Shown here piece by piece: positions 24,001-28,244 of a DNA stretch of 32,265 nucleotides. The first letter of the stretch is position 1. The number at the start of each line of letters is the position of its first letter. The notes beneath the pieces were generated by a model, which saw only the letters and a program-made list of their open reading frames with translations, had not been told where the DNA came from and made no database searches. The position numbers and the translations under genes were made by a program. The DNA comes from Chloroflexota bacterium (GTDB taxonomy: Bacteria > Chloroflexota > Chloroflexia > Chloroflexales > Chloroflexaceae). Location of the stretch: contig JAUQOZ010000211.1 of the NCBI GenBank assembly GCA_030550625.1, positions 1 through 32,265 of the forward strand. Reading direction: 5' to 3'.

Positions 24001-25787
24001 ACGTCGAGGTGGCGACGCAGCTCACCGATAGCAATGGCTTCTACGAGTTTACCGACCTGTTGCCGGGCGACTACTATCTGGTCTTCAGTGAATTGCCGGC
24101 GGGAGCGCGCTTCACCGCCGCCGATCAAGGCGCTGATGACACGCTCGACTCGGATGCCGACCCGGTCACTGGCGTGACTGCCGTCTTCTCGCTCGAGAGC
24201 GGCACGATCGCTTGGGATTGGGACGCCGGTCTGCTCCTGCCGGCCAGTGTGGGCAACCGTGTCTGGCTGGATGCCAACGGCAACGGCGTGCAAGACAGCG
24301 GTGAGCGCGGGATCGAAGGCGTCACCGTGCGCCTGACCGGTACTGACATTGACGGCAACCCGGTTGATCTGAGCACGATCACCGATAGCAACGGTGAATA
24401 CCTCTTTGACAACTTGCCGCCGGGCAGCTACCGGCTGACCTTTAGCGATATTCCGGCTGGATTAACCTTCAGCCCGGCCGATCAAGGCGGCGATGATACC
24501 GCTGATAGTGATGTCATCACGAGCGGCGGTGAAACGGCGGTCTTTGACCTCGGCAGAGGTCAGAACGATCTGTCGCGTGATGCCGGTCTGTATCCGTTGT
24601 TGAGCCTCGGCAATCTGGTTTGGGTCGATGCGAACAACAACGGCGTGGTGGATAGCGGCGAGCGCGGGGCGAGCGGGGTGCAAGTGCGGCTCTACCGTGA
24701 CAGCAACGGCAACGGGGTGTGGGATGCCGCCGATCAACTGGTTGCCACCACGTGGACGGATAGCAATGGCAATTACCGCTTTACCGGCTTGCCGCAAGGC
24801 AACTACTTCGTAGTCTTGCCGGGATGGCAATTCGGTATCGACGGCTTCTGGCCCGGCTACCGTAGCAGCACTGGCGACTTCTCGCTAACGGCTGGGCCAT
24901 ACGAGCCGGCGCCTGACGCCAACAACGATCGCGACAACGACGATAACGGCACACGGCAGGCGGATGCTGACTCGGACTTCAACATCGTCAGCGGCGTGAT
25001 CGAGCTGCGGCCTGACAGCGAGCCAGATACAGCCGTTGATGGTGATGGGCGCGACAGCAATCTGACTATTGACTTCGGCATCTTCCAGCCGGCCAGCGTG
25101 GGCAACCGGGTCTGGAACGACCTCAACGCCAACGGCATTGCCGAGGCGGGTGAAGAGGGCGTCAGCGGGGTCACGGTCAGGTTGTATCGGTCTGACGGCA
25201 CGCTGGTTGGCACGGTCGTGACCGGCGATGATGGCAGCTACCTATTCACCGACTTGCCGCCGGGGAGCTACTACATCGAGTTTGGTCTGCCGGATGGATG
25301 GGGATTTAGCCCGCAAGGACAGGGTAATGATAGCGGGCGTGACAGCGATGTTGACCCGAACACGCAACGCACGCAGGTCTTCACGCTCACCAGCGGCCAG
25401 AATGACCTCAGTTGGTGGGCAGGCATCCACCGCGCGCCGCCGACCGCGATCACGCTGCTCAGCTTCACCGCCGAGCGGCAGAGCAACGGTGTGCTGCTGC
25501 GCTGGGTGACGGGTAGCGAACGGGATACGCTCGGCTTCGTGATCTTGCGCAGTGCGAGCGGCAACCGGGCGGATGCGGTACAGATCGTGGCGACGCCGAT
25601 CCCGGCGCAGGGCAGCGCGGGTGGTGGTGCGAACTACCAGTGGCTCGATCGCACGGCCCAGCCGAACGTGAGCTATCACTACTGGCTGGTCGAGATCGAA
25701 GCTGGCGGCAGCCGCAACGAGTTTGCCTTGCACAGTCCAGCGCTGCAATTCACGTATCGGGTGCTCGTGCCGATCATCCAGCGCTAA
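9057..25787 (+). CDS. Giant secreted SdrD-B-repeat protein (5576 residues)
   Basis: A single uninterrupted frame encoding a surface or extracellular rod. Residues 1-33 are a Sec signal peptide (RR, hydrophobic core ILSLLLIMAVAFVG, cleavage after AFA). Residues ~34-845 hold about five DUF11-like beta-sandwich domains (for example TVTYTLSAVNTGTTALTDVVITDP). Residues 850-5458 hold 35 SdrD-B-like repeats, each with a VGNxVWxDxNxNGxQDxGE loop, GxYxFxxLxPGxYxV and an ending like DLTWDAGLY or LTVDFGFF; such domains bind Ca2+ in staphylococcal Sdr proteins. Residues 5459-5576 form a fibronectin-like domain ending YRVLVPIIQR. No LPXTG, transmembrane anchor or dockerin is seen. ATG 9057 has GAGG eight bases upstream. 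By eye no Lys follows K651 and no Cys follows C763. Adhesion, filament sheath or mat cohesion are likely roles, by analogy only. Confidence 0.95.
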   Translation: MSRQFATVRRSILSLLLIMAVAFVGLRPDVAFANATVNVVLSTNFPVVNSGDWSVINVDYSCSSVLNTPCENATVTVVIPPELAGGAGDVQALGAGTSPSYNPATRTVTWTFTSPLAAGDSGRLELRVRFPAGSTPDGTTATLRAEMRATTAPPRLSNPLTITARAEPQAVATKTFVSGGAPDVPTTYQLQVCIPNNGSGSLNLTNVQIVDTLPAGATFVSASDGGTYNNVTNTVTWPATSLTVPGSLCATRTVTVIFPSASFPVGTEVRNVMDVTAQAGSVTLTLTADDVRRIQPPTPGLGSSKSGPASALIGDTVTYTLSAVNTGTTALTDVVITDPVPPELQVTRITAGGGNISGIRVALEYTTNLNSTFTAVPGSPFTTTSCVNIAPTTGGGCATLTLAPGEQITAIRWRYLDPLPFGFSATGHNFSAVVTASPVNAVIVNQATSAYTFNGFTSTRVSEARTRIIEPGARAIVTKSVDPTIAYSGDTVEYTITLQNEQVGTPAAALVNPVLADLLVTSLSYVPGSWSVVSRPSGAPDPIFEAIPNYNGTGRTLLRWRWDSYSLPPNAAFTIRFQAQIDPRTLAGTVNNTASLASFANPPGEIFIDRCSQQNPDTHDFDGDGNITELLCSSSITSLSLAAAANASSAKWVLGQLDTVWTRYPDFGLTTPGGMADYQLIITNTNSVALTNLVLIDILPWVGDVGVVRFDQSRGSQWQPYLAGPISVPDGATVYYSTTNNPCRNPDLGLTDVDGNPIDSPGCVDPQWSTSLPADITTVRSIRINFGSRILYPQDSVVITWPMRAPVGGDLNEVAWNSFGYQATDINGNPLLAAEPAQVGIRRGPVLPPSYGNYVWLDANLNGLQDPGEVGVNGARIDFYQDNDGITGPSAGDRWVGFTISGPDNDGNPGFYLFSDPDDIPPGNYYIRVTPPAGYGFTTPNVGANDAIDSDIDPASRYSAVTELVSGEHDDTWDVGLVTVTAVGNYVWIDRNGNGIQDEPPGDGVNGVTVRLYRSDNTLVATTVTADDFLGNPGYYIFSDLSAGDYYIEFVLPTGFTFTTADAGSNDEADSDANPTTGRTGVFTLAANQLDRSRDAGLLAPSGTLRLGNRVWFDRDNDGRYEPANGETGINGVSLSLFRDFNNNGQPDPGEYVGSSVTMTVGGEAGYYQFTNLAAGNYIVVVDDSNFAPGGALFGMRTSSGNDPAPDPDNDVDHDDNGDLIGGIVRSLPMTLSVGGEPVNDGDDANGNQTLDFGFINGAALGDRVWFDTNNNGIQDAGEPGVPGVTVELLDGSGNPIDSDPATPGVQPTITVTDGAGRYGFTGLSAGTYRVRFSGLPSGYSFTTPDQGANDALDSDADATGLTPVITLAANQTDLRWDAGLVAAPASLGDRVWNDLNYNGIQDAGEPGVSGVEVSLYRPGYDGVAGTSDDELVATTTTDSSGNYSFTNLPPGRYFVQFGPPPAGYTITATDQGADDAADSDADLTTRRTALIDLAPGQNDPNWDMGLFVFATIGDRVWSDTNNNGIQDAGEPGVGGVQVRLYRPGSSVPVATTTTNSSGFYTFTNLIPADYYVEFSLPSGYRASPRDQGSDDTLDSDADPVTRQTIATTLDPGENDPTWDFGIVPTASIGDRVWLDLNANGIQDANETAGVPGVQVVLYDGAGNVLNTTVTDADGFYRFDNLLAGDYYLRFVVPASFIVSPQDQGGNDNADSDVDPTTFLTAPTTLSAGENDLRWDLGLYQLASIGDRVWHDVNGNGRQDGGELGVPNVPVSLYQPGPDGLAGTADDVLVNSTTTDIDGFYRFDNLMPGRYFVQFGAAPGYSLLSPRDAAAATDETDSDVDDNRRTPIVELASSTANLTLDMGVLNPATLGNYVWFDANVNGIQDSGETGVQGVTVSLYTLNGTLVATQNTDNDGLYLFTNLLPGEYYVVFSNLPANRSFTRPDQGSDDALDSDANPLDGRTGIVRLASGETNLTVDAGIFETITVGDRVWIDRNADGIQDAGETDGVPGVRVELLRDSDGAVLDVTYTDLNGLYQFTNLFPGTYRIRFSEIPAGYFRSPQDRGTDDQLDSDANISFETAPFTPVSGNNPQYDLGLYRLARIGNFVWEDRNGNGRQDAGEPAIPGVTVTLTGTTGPGDPVTLSQTTDANGFYLFDNLVPGTYTVSVTAPSGYVFTAANQGDDLGDSDADDSGVMATTTLESGEEDLTWDAGLYRPASIGNFVWRDTNGNGLQDAGEAGIDGVTVTLTGTTGAGVTVNQTTTTAGGGLYSFTNLAPGTYQITVTAPGGEQFTYRDITAAEVAGATDANDSDADASGVMIATTLESGENDLTWDAGLVIPASVGDLVWEDLNGNGVQEAGEPGFPNVTVALIGAGRDRTFGTADDTLATTTTNGSGSYGFADLQPGLYRVRFTRPAGYAFTVGDAAAATDATDSDVPAGVAATATTITIDLESGENDPTWDAGLYQLLSLGNRVWEDVNNNGVLDSGESGLDGVQVRLYRDLNGDGDVNDSGETTPVATTTTSNGGYYLFSGLEQGDYLVEVVLPSGYVSSTGTNGSASGPYEPAPDADANSTDSDDNGTQSGSVVRSSIVRLRPSTEPTGETDPLPAAISDPARDENSNLTVDFGLFRPASLGNLVWFDRDANGVQNGGDETGISGVQVRLYRDDDGTAGPSAGDSLIAETTTNASGIYGFNYLIPANNYYLVFDLPTGYVRSPRDQGSDDTADSDPDRTSGATVLITLVAGQNDQRWDAGLYQLVNLGNQVWNDVNNNGQLDGGESGIDGVTVNLYYDANRNGVIDGAENTPFATTTTSGGGFYAFADLDPGNYLVEIPASNFAAGGVLGPSGTMPAFRSSTGTNGSPTGPFEPAPDPDNNVDNDDNGTTDGSGNVRAALITLRSQDEPTNDGDGNNGNLTVDFGFFRPLALGNFVWHDYNNNRAVDAGEPGIDGVTVQLYRDTNGNGVYDAGTDALVATTTTAGGGFYRFDNLAPGDYLVVIPGSNFGASGALRFFRSSDGGNANDSTGTPDPDNDVDNDDNGIGPNVGIVTGATNHRVVSRAVTLSVGGEPTAEDGDSNTNLTVDFGFYSLTIGNRVWIDANNNGVVDAGESGVANNTPVQLLYDANGNGVLEGAELTTVLATFNTNNGGRYFFGGLRDGGTYAIQVVSDGTLVSSTGINGMAAGPYEPGLDPDTDTGDNNDNGTAVASSTNVRSPDFTVRVGSMPTGEADTVLPTGITNPAIDANSNLTIDFGLFDEAQIGDRVWLDVNGNGLQDAGETTNIAGVTITIYDATTNQPLDGDPGTPGIQPITRTSTAAVTSYLFDRLIAGSYYLVFSDIPAQYAISPLDQGADNAVDSDVDPATLRTATITLGATNNNDLTWDLGLYPRLTLGNLVWYDSNDNGVVDSGENGILGVRVELYRDSNGNSQPDAGEFVTFTTTDASGNYLFTGLEQGDYIVVIPESNFALGQPLYRHRSSTGANGAATGPYEPAPDPDNNVDNDDNGTDVPTVGVVSRPITLNPSFEPTTDGDDANGNLTLDFGFFEPLTLGNLVWNDVNNNGLFETGETGIDGVRVELYLDSNDNGQVDAGEFVAFTTTAGGGLYTFSDLIEGNYIVRIPASQFATGQPLAGFVSSTGTNGSPIGPFEPAPDPDNNVDNDDNGTTGPGGNVDSLPITLARGTEPVTDGDGDNGNLTVDFGFFRHARLGDRVWHDVNANGLQESGESGISNVTVELYSAGADGQIGGGDDTLVATTTTDASGIYGFSHLIPGNYYVRFALPAGYTDVSPQDQGSDNAIDSDADPVTRQTVVIALAAGDNDPTWDMGVFNRASVGNFVWEDRNGNGVQDAGEPGIPGVTVTLYRASDDSVVAVDTTDGDGLYSFTGLLPGEYYVVFSNLPSGYVFTVADQGSDNAVDSDASPTTGRTANFTLVSGQSDQTWDAGLYRPASLGDRVWHDLNANGVQESGELGVASVGVALFSVGPDGVVGGGDDVLIATTSTDGNGNYSFSGLAPGRYYLLFNLPAGFSAISPQDQGGDDTIDSDPNPISRQTTVITLNSGDNDPTWDMGLYNPASVGNFVWEDLNGNGVQDAGESGISGVTVTVYRASDNSVAGIATTALDGSYSITGLVPGEYYIVFSNLPSGYVFTAADQGSDNAVDSDANPTTGRTANFILVSGQSDLTWDAGLYRPASIGNYVWEDLNGNGVQDTGEPGVANVTVTLSGTTGAGVTVNRTTTTNGGGLYLFDGLAPGTYTVAVALPSGYEFTVANQGADDAVDSDADPTTGAMSATVLVSGEEDLTWDAGLYRPASIGDRVWRDSNGNGVQDAGELGVANVEVRLSGTTGAGVSVNRTTFTDSDGLYRFDGLAPGEYAITVIAPPNDAFTVPNQGGDDTLDSDADASGAMPSTTLTSGEEDLTWDAGLFGAASIGDRVWEDLNGNGIQDAGEPGVANVTVTLSGTTGAGVAVNRSTTTDSNGFYLFDGLAPGTYTVTVVQPSGYEFTVANQGTDDVDSDADPTTGAMSATILVSGEEDLTWDAGLYRPASIGNFVWEDLNGDGIQDASEPGVANVTVTLSGTTGAGVAVNRSTTTDSNGFYLFDGLAPGTYTVTVARPSGYEFTAANQGTDDAVDSDADPTTGAMSATILVSGEEDLTWDAGLYQPASVGNFVWRDVNGDGVQDAGEPGIGGVTVTLTGAGPDGVFGTADDVSRTTTTDSNGEYLFDNLPPGNYRLTFSDIPAGLTFSPADQGSDDTADSDVITSGGATGVFALASGQSDLSRDAGLYPLLSLGNLVWVDTNNNGIVDGSESGASSVQVRLYRDSNGNGVWDAADQLVATTWTDSNGNYRFTGLPQGNYFVVLPGWQFGIDGFWYGYRSSTGAFSLTAGPYEPAPDANTDLDNDDNGTRQADADSDFNIVSGLIELRPDSEPDTAVDGDGRDSNLTIDFGIFRPAVVGDLVWSDRDGNGVQDAEEPGVANVRVTLYYVGVDGIAGTADDVEVATQLTDSNGFYEFTDLLPGDYYLVFSELPAGARFTAADQGADDTLDSDADPVTGVTAVFSLESGTIAWDWDAGLLLPASVGNRVWLDANGNGVQDSGERGIEGVTVRLTGTDIDGNPVDLSTITDSNGEYLFDNLPPGSYRLTFSDIPAGLTFSPADQGGDDTADSDVITSGGETAVFDLGRGQNDLSRDAGLYPLLSLGNLVWVDANNNGVVDSGERGASGVQVRLYRDSNGNGVWDAADQLVATTWTDSNGNYRFTGLPQGNYFVVLPGWQFGIDGFWPGYRSSTGDFSLTAGPYEPAPDANNDRDNDDNGTRQADADSDFNIVSGVIELRPDSEPDTAVDGDGRDSNLTIDFGIFQPASVGNRVWNDLNANGIAEAGEEGVSGVTVRLYRSDGTLVGTVVTGDDGSYLFTDLPPGSYYIEFGLPDGWGFSPQGQGNDSGRDSDVDPNTQRTQVFTLTSGQNDLSWWAGIHRAPPTAITLLSFTAERQSNGVLLRWVTGSERDTLGFVILRSASGNRADAVQIVATPIPAQGSAGGGANYQWLDRTAQPNVSYHYWLVEIEAGGSRNEFALHSPALQFTYRVLVPIIQR
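20520..21587 (+). repeat. Duplicated repeat pairs (units 22-23 and 24-25)
   Basis: Unit 23 (from about 20520) and unit 25 (from about 21246) are close copies at a 726-base offset (242 codons), sharing YRASD-SV, PSGYVF and DQGSDNAVDSDA segments. Units 22 and 24, which precede them, also match each other (SPQDQG, NDPTWDMG). This indicates duplication of a two-domain block. Confidence 0.7.
21588..22997 (+). repeat. Four consecutive near-identical repeats (units 26-29)
   Basis: Units 26 (21588-21941), 27 (21942-22292), 28 (22293-22643) and 29 (22644-22997) all carry VANVxVxLSGTTGAGV and GEEDLTWDAGL. Units 28 and 29 are nearly identical in DNA; 28 lacks one alanine codon (TDDVDSD against TDDAVDSD). 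This is the youngest-looking part of the array. Confidence 0.8.
23158..25091 (+). repeat. About 710-bp block repeated at a 1224-base offset
   Basis: The segment 23158-23867 (end of unit 30 and all of unit 31) recurs at 24382-25091 (end of unit 33 and all of unit 34). Three separate anchor points give exactly 1224 bases, so there is no net indel in 408 codons. Unit 32, lying between, is not matched by unit 35, so either the copy was partial or unit 35 has since diverged or been replaced. Confidence 0.8.
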
Positions 25788-25809
25788 CAGGCGATTGCAG
25801 CGTTCTTAC

Positions 25810-25848
25810 CCGGTTGCCGCTTCTGATGAGGAGCGGCAACCGGTTTTT
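25810..25848 (+). terminator. Intrinsic terminator of the giant gene
   Basis: CCGGTTGCCGCT (25810-25821) pairs perfectly with AGCGGCAACCGG (25832-25843) around a 10-base loop and is followed by TTTTT. It begins 22 bases after the stop codon of the giant gene, in the expected orientation. Confidence 0.9.
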
Positions 25849-25956
25849 AGCAGCATACAGAGAAGCGAGGCCTGCCAAACCTCACCCGCTCGTTGTGCGA
25901 CAAGAAGTGTTTTTCAGACAATTTTTTGACTTTCAAGCAAAAAAGTCATGCTAAAA

Positions 25957-26015
25957 TTGGCGTATCATGATATAATAGGCAAACAAGATCAAAAAGTCTT
26001 ATCTTGGCGTATCAT
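25957..26015. promoter_or_regulatory. Extended -10 promoter flanked by a TTGGCGTATCAT direct repeat
   Basis: TGATATAAT at 25968-25976 is a perfect extended -10 element reading rightward. The 12-mer TTGGCGTATCAT occurs at 25957-25968 and 26004-26015, 47 bases apart, one copy abutting the -10 and the other about 20 bases past the likely start site. Each copy is preceded by an AAAAAGTC stretch (25939-25947 and 25991-25998). The arrangement suggests an operator pair around the promoter of the small gene at 26188. Confidence 0.5.
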
Positions 26016-26187
26016 CACTTGCTACCGGAAGACGCAATCACCTCGCTGAGGCAGAGGACAGACACGAGCGACTGTAACCGCTGGAGATCATCGCAGGGTG
26101 GAGGACTCATCTCCTGTCTGTGCAGGCATACCTCTTTCGGTATCGTCCAATCTGAGCTTGACGAGTATTCGCACAGGAGCCGGCGCT
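26016..26187 (+). other. Leader of the 26188 gene, possibly structured
   Basis: About 170 bases between the extended -10 promoter and the next start codon. Complementary segments are visible (ACAGAC with GTCTGT; GGAGAT with ATCTCC; ATACC with GGTAT), so the RNA may fold. It matches no riboswitch consensus I can recognise. Confidence 0.3.
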
Positions 26188-26613
26188 ATGTATATTCGCT
26201 GGGTTGTGCGGCGGCACAAAAACGCTGAAATTGCCAATACCAATTTCTATGACGCCTACCTTGTCGAGAGCTACCGTGACGAACGGGGTCAGCCGCGGCA
26301 ACGCACGATTGCCTATCTCGGCAATATTCGCCAGATCGCAGGGGAATTTCCGACGATTGAGCGTGAGCTGTTTTTATTGCGCGCAGATCGCATACTTGAG
26401 ACCTTGCCAGAGTTAACCGAAAGCGACCGGCAAGAGGTACGGGAAGCGTTGCGGCGCAAGGTGCCGCCATTAAATCGCGATGAAGTCGTCCGGGGGTTTA
26501 CGGCCAACTTAAGCTGGTACCGGCAGTGGTGGGAACAGAATGGCCAACCGCTCAGTGATGAGGAAGTGCTCAGTATTGTACGGGCAACGCAGGGTAAGGT
26601 CGGTCCGATCTAA
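26188..26613 (+). CDS. Protein with IS1634-transposase-like N-terminal domain
   Basis: A 141-residue basic protein. The start MYIRWVVRRHKNAEIANTNF, followed by LVESYRDERGQPRQRTIAYL and GNI, resembles the opening of IS1634/IS4-type transposases, where a similar beta-rich segment precedes the catalytic part. The DDE catalytic domain is absent; instead there is a helical tail with ESDRQEVREALRRK and WYRQWWEQNGQPLSDEEV. It may be a domesticated DNA-binding domain, a stand-alone small protein, or a remnant; the clean reading frame, the AGGAG eight bases before ATG 26188 and the promoter argue for a working gene. No inverted repeats or target duplications were seen nearby. Function unknown. Confidence 0.65.
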   Translation: MYIRWVVRRHKNAEIANTNFYDAYLVESYRDERGQPRQRTIAYLGNIRQIAGEFPTIERELFLLRADRILETLPELTESDRQEVREALRRKVPPLNRDEVVRGFTANLSWYRQWWEQNGQPLSDEEVLSIVRATQGKVGPI

Positions 26614-26682
26614 GCTATACCTAGACCTAAAATAAACAATTTTGTCATGCCACTGGTAATAGCTCCGTGGTAGGATATAACC

Positions 26683-28179
26683 ATGGAGCAAAATACTGTG
26701 TTAATCGTTGACGACGATGAGCAGATGCGCGCGCTGCTCATCGAAACTATAGCCCCCTTCAACCTCCGTCTGCTAACTGCGCAGCGCGGGGATCAGGCGT
26801 TACAATTGGCCAGACAGTATCACCCTGATCTGATCCTACTCGACGTCATGATGCCGGATGTTGACGGCTTTGAAGTATGCCGATTGTTGCGCGATGATCC
26901 GATGTTAGCCCAGATTCCGATTGTTATGATCACCGCCTTGAATGATCGCGAAGCAAAAATACGCGGTTTCGAGGCTGGCGCGGATGAATTTATTACCAAA
27001 CCGTTTGATCTCGGTGAATTGCAAGCGCGGATTAACACCTTATTGCGCTTGAATCGATACCGCCGGCTCTTGCAAGAGCAAGCGCGCGTGAATGCCGAAC
27101 GAGCGCGGTTTGAGTGGGTGGTCGAGACATCGGATAACGCGTACCTCATTCTTGACCAGCAGGACCGGATCACCTACGCCAATCCCCGCGCTCGGGCATA
27201 CCTTGGCTTGACGGCTGACGAGCAGCCGAGCCGGACCTTCCGTGAGCTAGCTGCGCAGCGATACCAGTTGGTGCCATCCGAGGCATGGGAGCAGTGGCCG
27301 GCCCCGGCTGATCTCCAGTGCTTCTTAGTGCATCCTGAAACGCTGCACAGTTCTGAACAGTGGCTCAAAGTTGAGCCGGCAGTCGTCCATCCGGCTGACG
27401 ATCAAATTGTTGTGACCATCCGTGATTTGACGCAACAAATCACGGCTCAACGCGATATGTGGACGTTTCATACCGCGATCTCGCATAAACTGCGCACGCC
27501 GCTGGTCAGTATTATTGGCGGCTTGAATATTTTGCACGACAATATGGATCAGCTTGATCGCTCGATTGCGCGGAACATTGCGGCGATTGCCCTCAGCGGC
27601 GCGCACCGGCTGCAAAGCGAGATTGATGATATTTTGCTGTATGTGCGCAGTCCCGGTGATGCCCATTACCTTGATACATGCACGGTGTTTGAACTGCCCG
27701 CCATGATCGCTGCGATCAGCCAAGAATTGGGCATGCAAACCGTCAGCCTCAATCTTGACCCCGCGCTCGATGCGCGGCGGTTGCGGATTTCGCGGCGTAG
27801 CCTTGAAACGGTATTGCGGGAATTGTGCGAAAATGCAAAGAAATTTCACCCCCAACGCAACCCGGCGGTGATGGTGCGCGTTGATGCTGATCTGGTTCGT
27901 GATCAGGTGCGGTTGTTGGTTTGCGATGATGGAATCCATTTGCCGCCCGAACAACTGCGCAAGATTTGGCAGCCGTACTATCAGGCCGAGCGTAGCTTTA
28001 CCGGGCAGGTTGAAGGGATGGGGCTGGGGTTGGCGCAGGTGGCGCGGATCGTATTGGCGGTTGGCGGCAGCTACCAGATTCATAATCGCCCTGATCGGCC
28101 CGGCATCTGTGTCGAAATCCGCATTCCCTTTGCGGAAGAACAGGCGCGTGGCGTTGTGATCGGTGCGGGTGAACGCTGA
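26683..28179 (+). CDS. Hybrid sensor: receiver, PAS and histidine kinase
   Basis: A 498-residue cytoplasmic signalling protein with a receiver domain at the N-terminus (acid pocket D10-D11, phosphoacceptor D54 in LLDVMMPD, T84, K106 in ITKPFD), a PAS-like domain around residues 140-250 (VVETSDNAYLILDQQDRITY), a HisKA dimerisation helix with H268 in SHKLRTPLVSII, and an HATPase domain (N box N384 in LCENAKKFHP, G1 CDDG 414-417, G2 GMGLG 445-449). The H-box reads HKLRTP instead of the usual HELRTP. There is no membrane span or output domain, so it probably receives phosphate from one kinase and passes signal by autophosphorylation to an unlinked regulator. ATG 26683 is preceded by AGGA seven bases upstream. 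Confidence 0.93.
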   Translation: MEQNTVLIVDDDEQMRALLIETIAPFNLRLLTAQRGDQALQLARQYHPDLILLDVMMPDVDGFEVCRLLRDDPMLAQIPIVMITALNDREAKIRGFEAGADEFITKPFDLGELQARINTLLRLNRYRRLLQEQARVNAERARFEWVVETSDNAYLILDQQDRITYANPRARAYLGLTADEQPSRTFRELAAQRYQLVPSEAWEQWPAPADLQCFLVHPETLHSSEQWLKVEPAVVHPADDQIVVTIRDLTQQITAQRDMWTFHTAISHKLRTPLVSIIGGLNILHDNMDQLDRSIARNIAAIALSGAHRLQSEIDDILLYVRSPGDAHYLDTCTVFELPAMIAAISQELGMQTVSLNLDPALDARRLRISRRSLETVLRELCENAKKFHPQRNPAVMVRVDADLVRDQVRLLVCDDGIHLPPEQLRKIWQPYYQAERSFTGQVEGMGLGLAQVARIVLAVGGSYQIHNRPDRPGICVEIRIPFAEEQARGVVIGAGER

Positions 28180-28180
28180 G

Positions 28181-28209
28181 TTGACGCTTATCAGCTCTTC
28201 TGCTACTCT
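28181..28209 (+). promoter_or_regulatory. Candidate promoter of the rmlD-glycosyltransferase operon
   Basis: TTGACG (28181-28186, five of six matches), a 17-base spacer and a weak TACTCT (28204-28209) directly follow the stop of the kinase gene and precede the ribosome binding site of the rmlD-type gene by about 20 bases. Confidence 0.4.
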
Positions 28210-28244
28210 GTGAAGCCGGTTAAGCGCAGAGAAGGAGCCAGAGC

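Larger units (their letters stand above)
11604..25430 (+). repeat. Array of 35 SdrD-B-like coding repeats
   Basis: I count 35 units. Most are short (about 110-125 residues) and end in W-D-x-G-L-Y. Nine are long (about 130-165 residues: units 3, 14, 16, 17, 18, 20, 21, 31, 34), carry an extra Asp-rich segment of the type PDPDNNVDNDDNG, and end in DFG. Unit boundaries were set at the residues before (I/L/V)G(D/N)xVW. The mean unit is about 132 residues. The array is contiguous, with no frameshift or stop. Confidence 0.9.

Noticed and set aside
11604-25430. CRISPR array or tandem DNA satellite
   Set aside because: The periodicity is that of coding domains of 110-165 codons with diverged DNA and a conserved protein pattern.
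12099-25748. Very long leftward reading frames (up to about 517 codons) opposite the giant gene
   Set aside because: They recur in register with the repeats, arise because the sense strand seldom uses TTA, CTA and TCA codons in that phase, read as low-complexity Ile/Val/Ala/Gly/Arg sequence and have no family resemblance.
26016-26187. Riboswitch
   Set aside because: Some complementary segments exist, but no known aptamer consensus is recognisable.
26188-26613. Complete insertion sequence
   Set aside because: No catalytic DDE domain, terminal inverted repeats or target-site duplication could be found.
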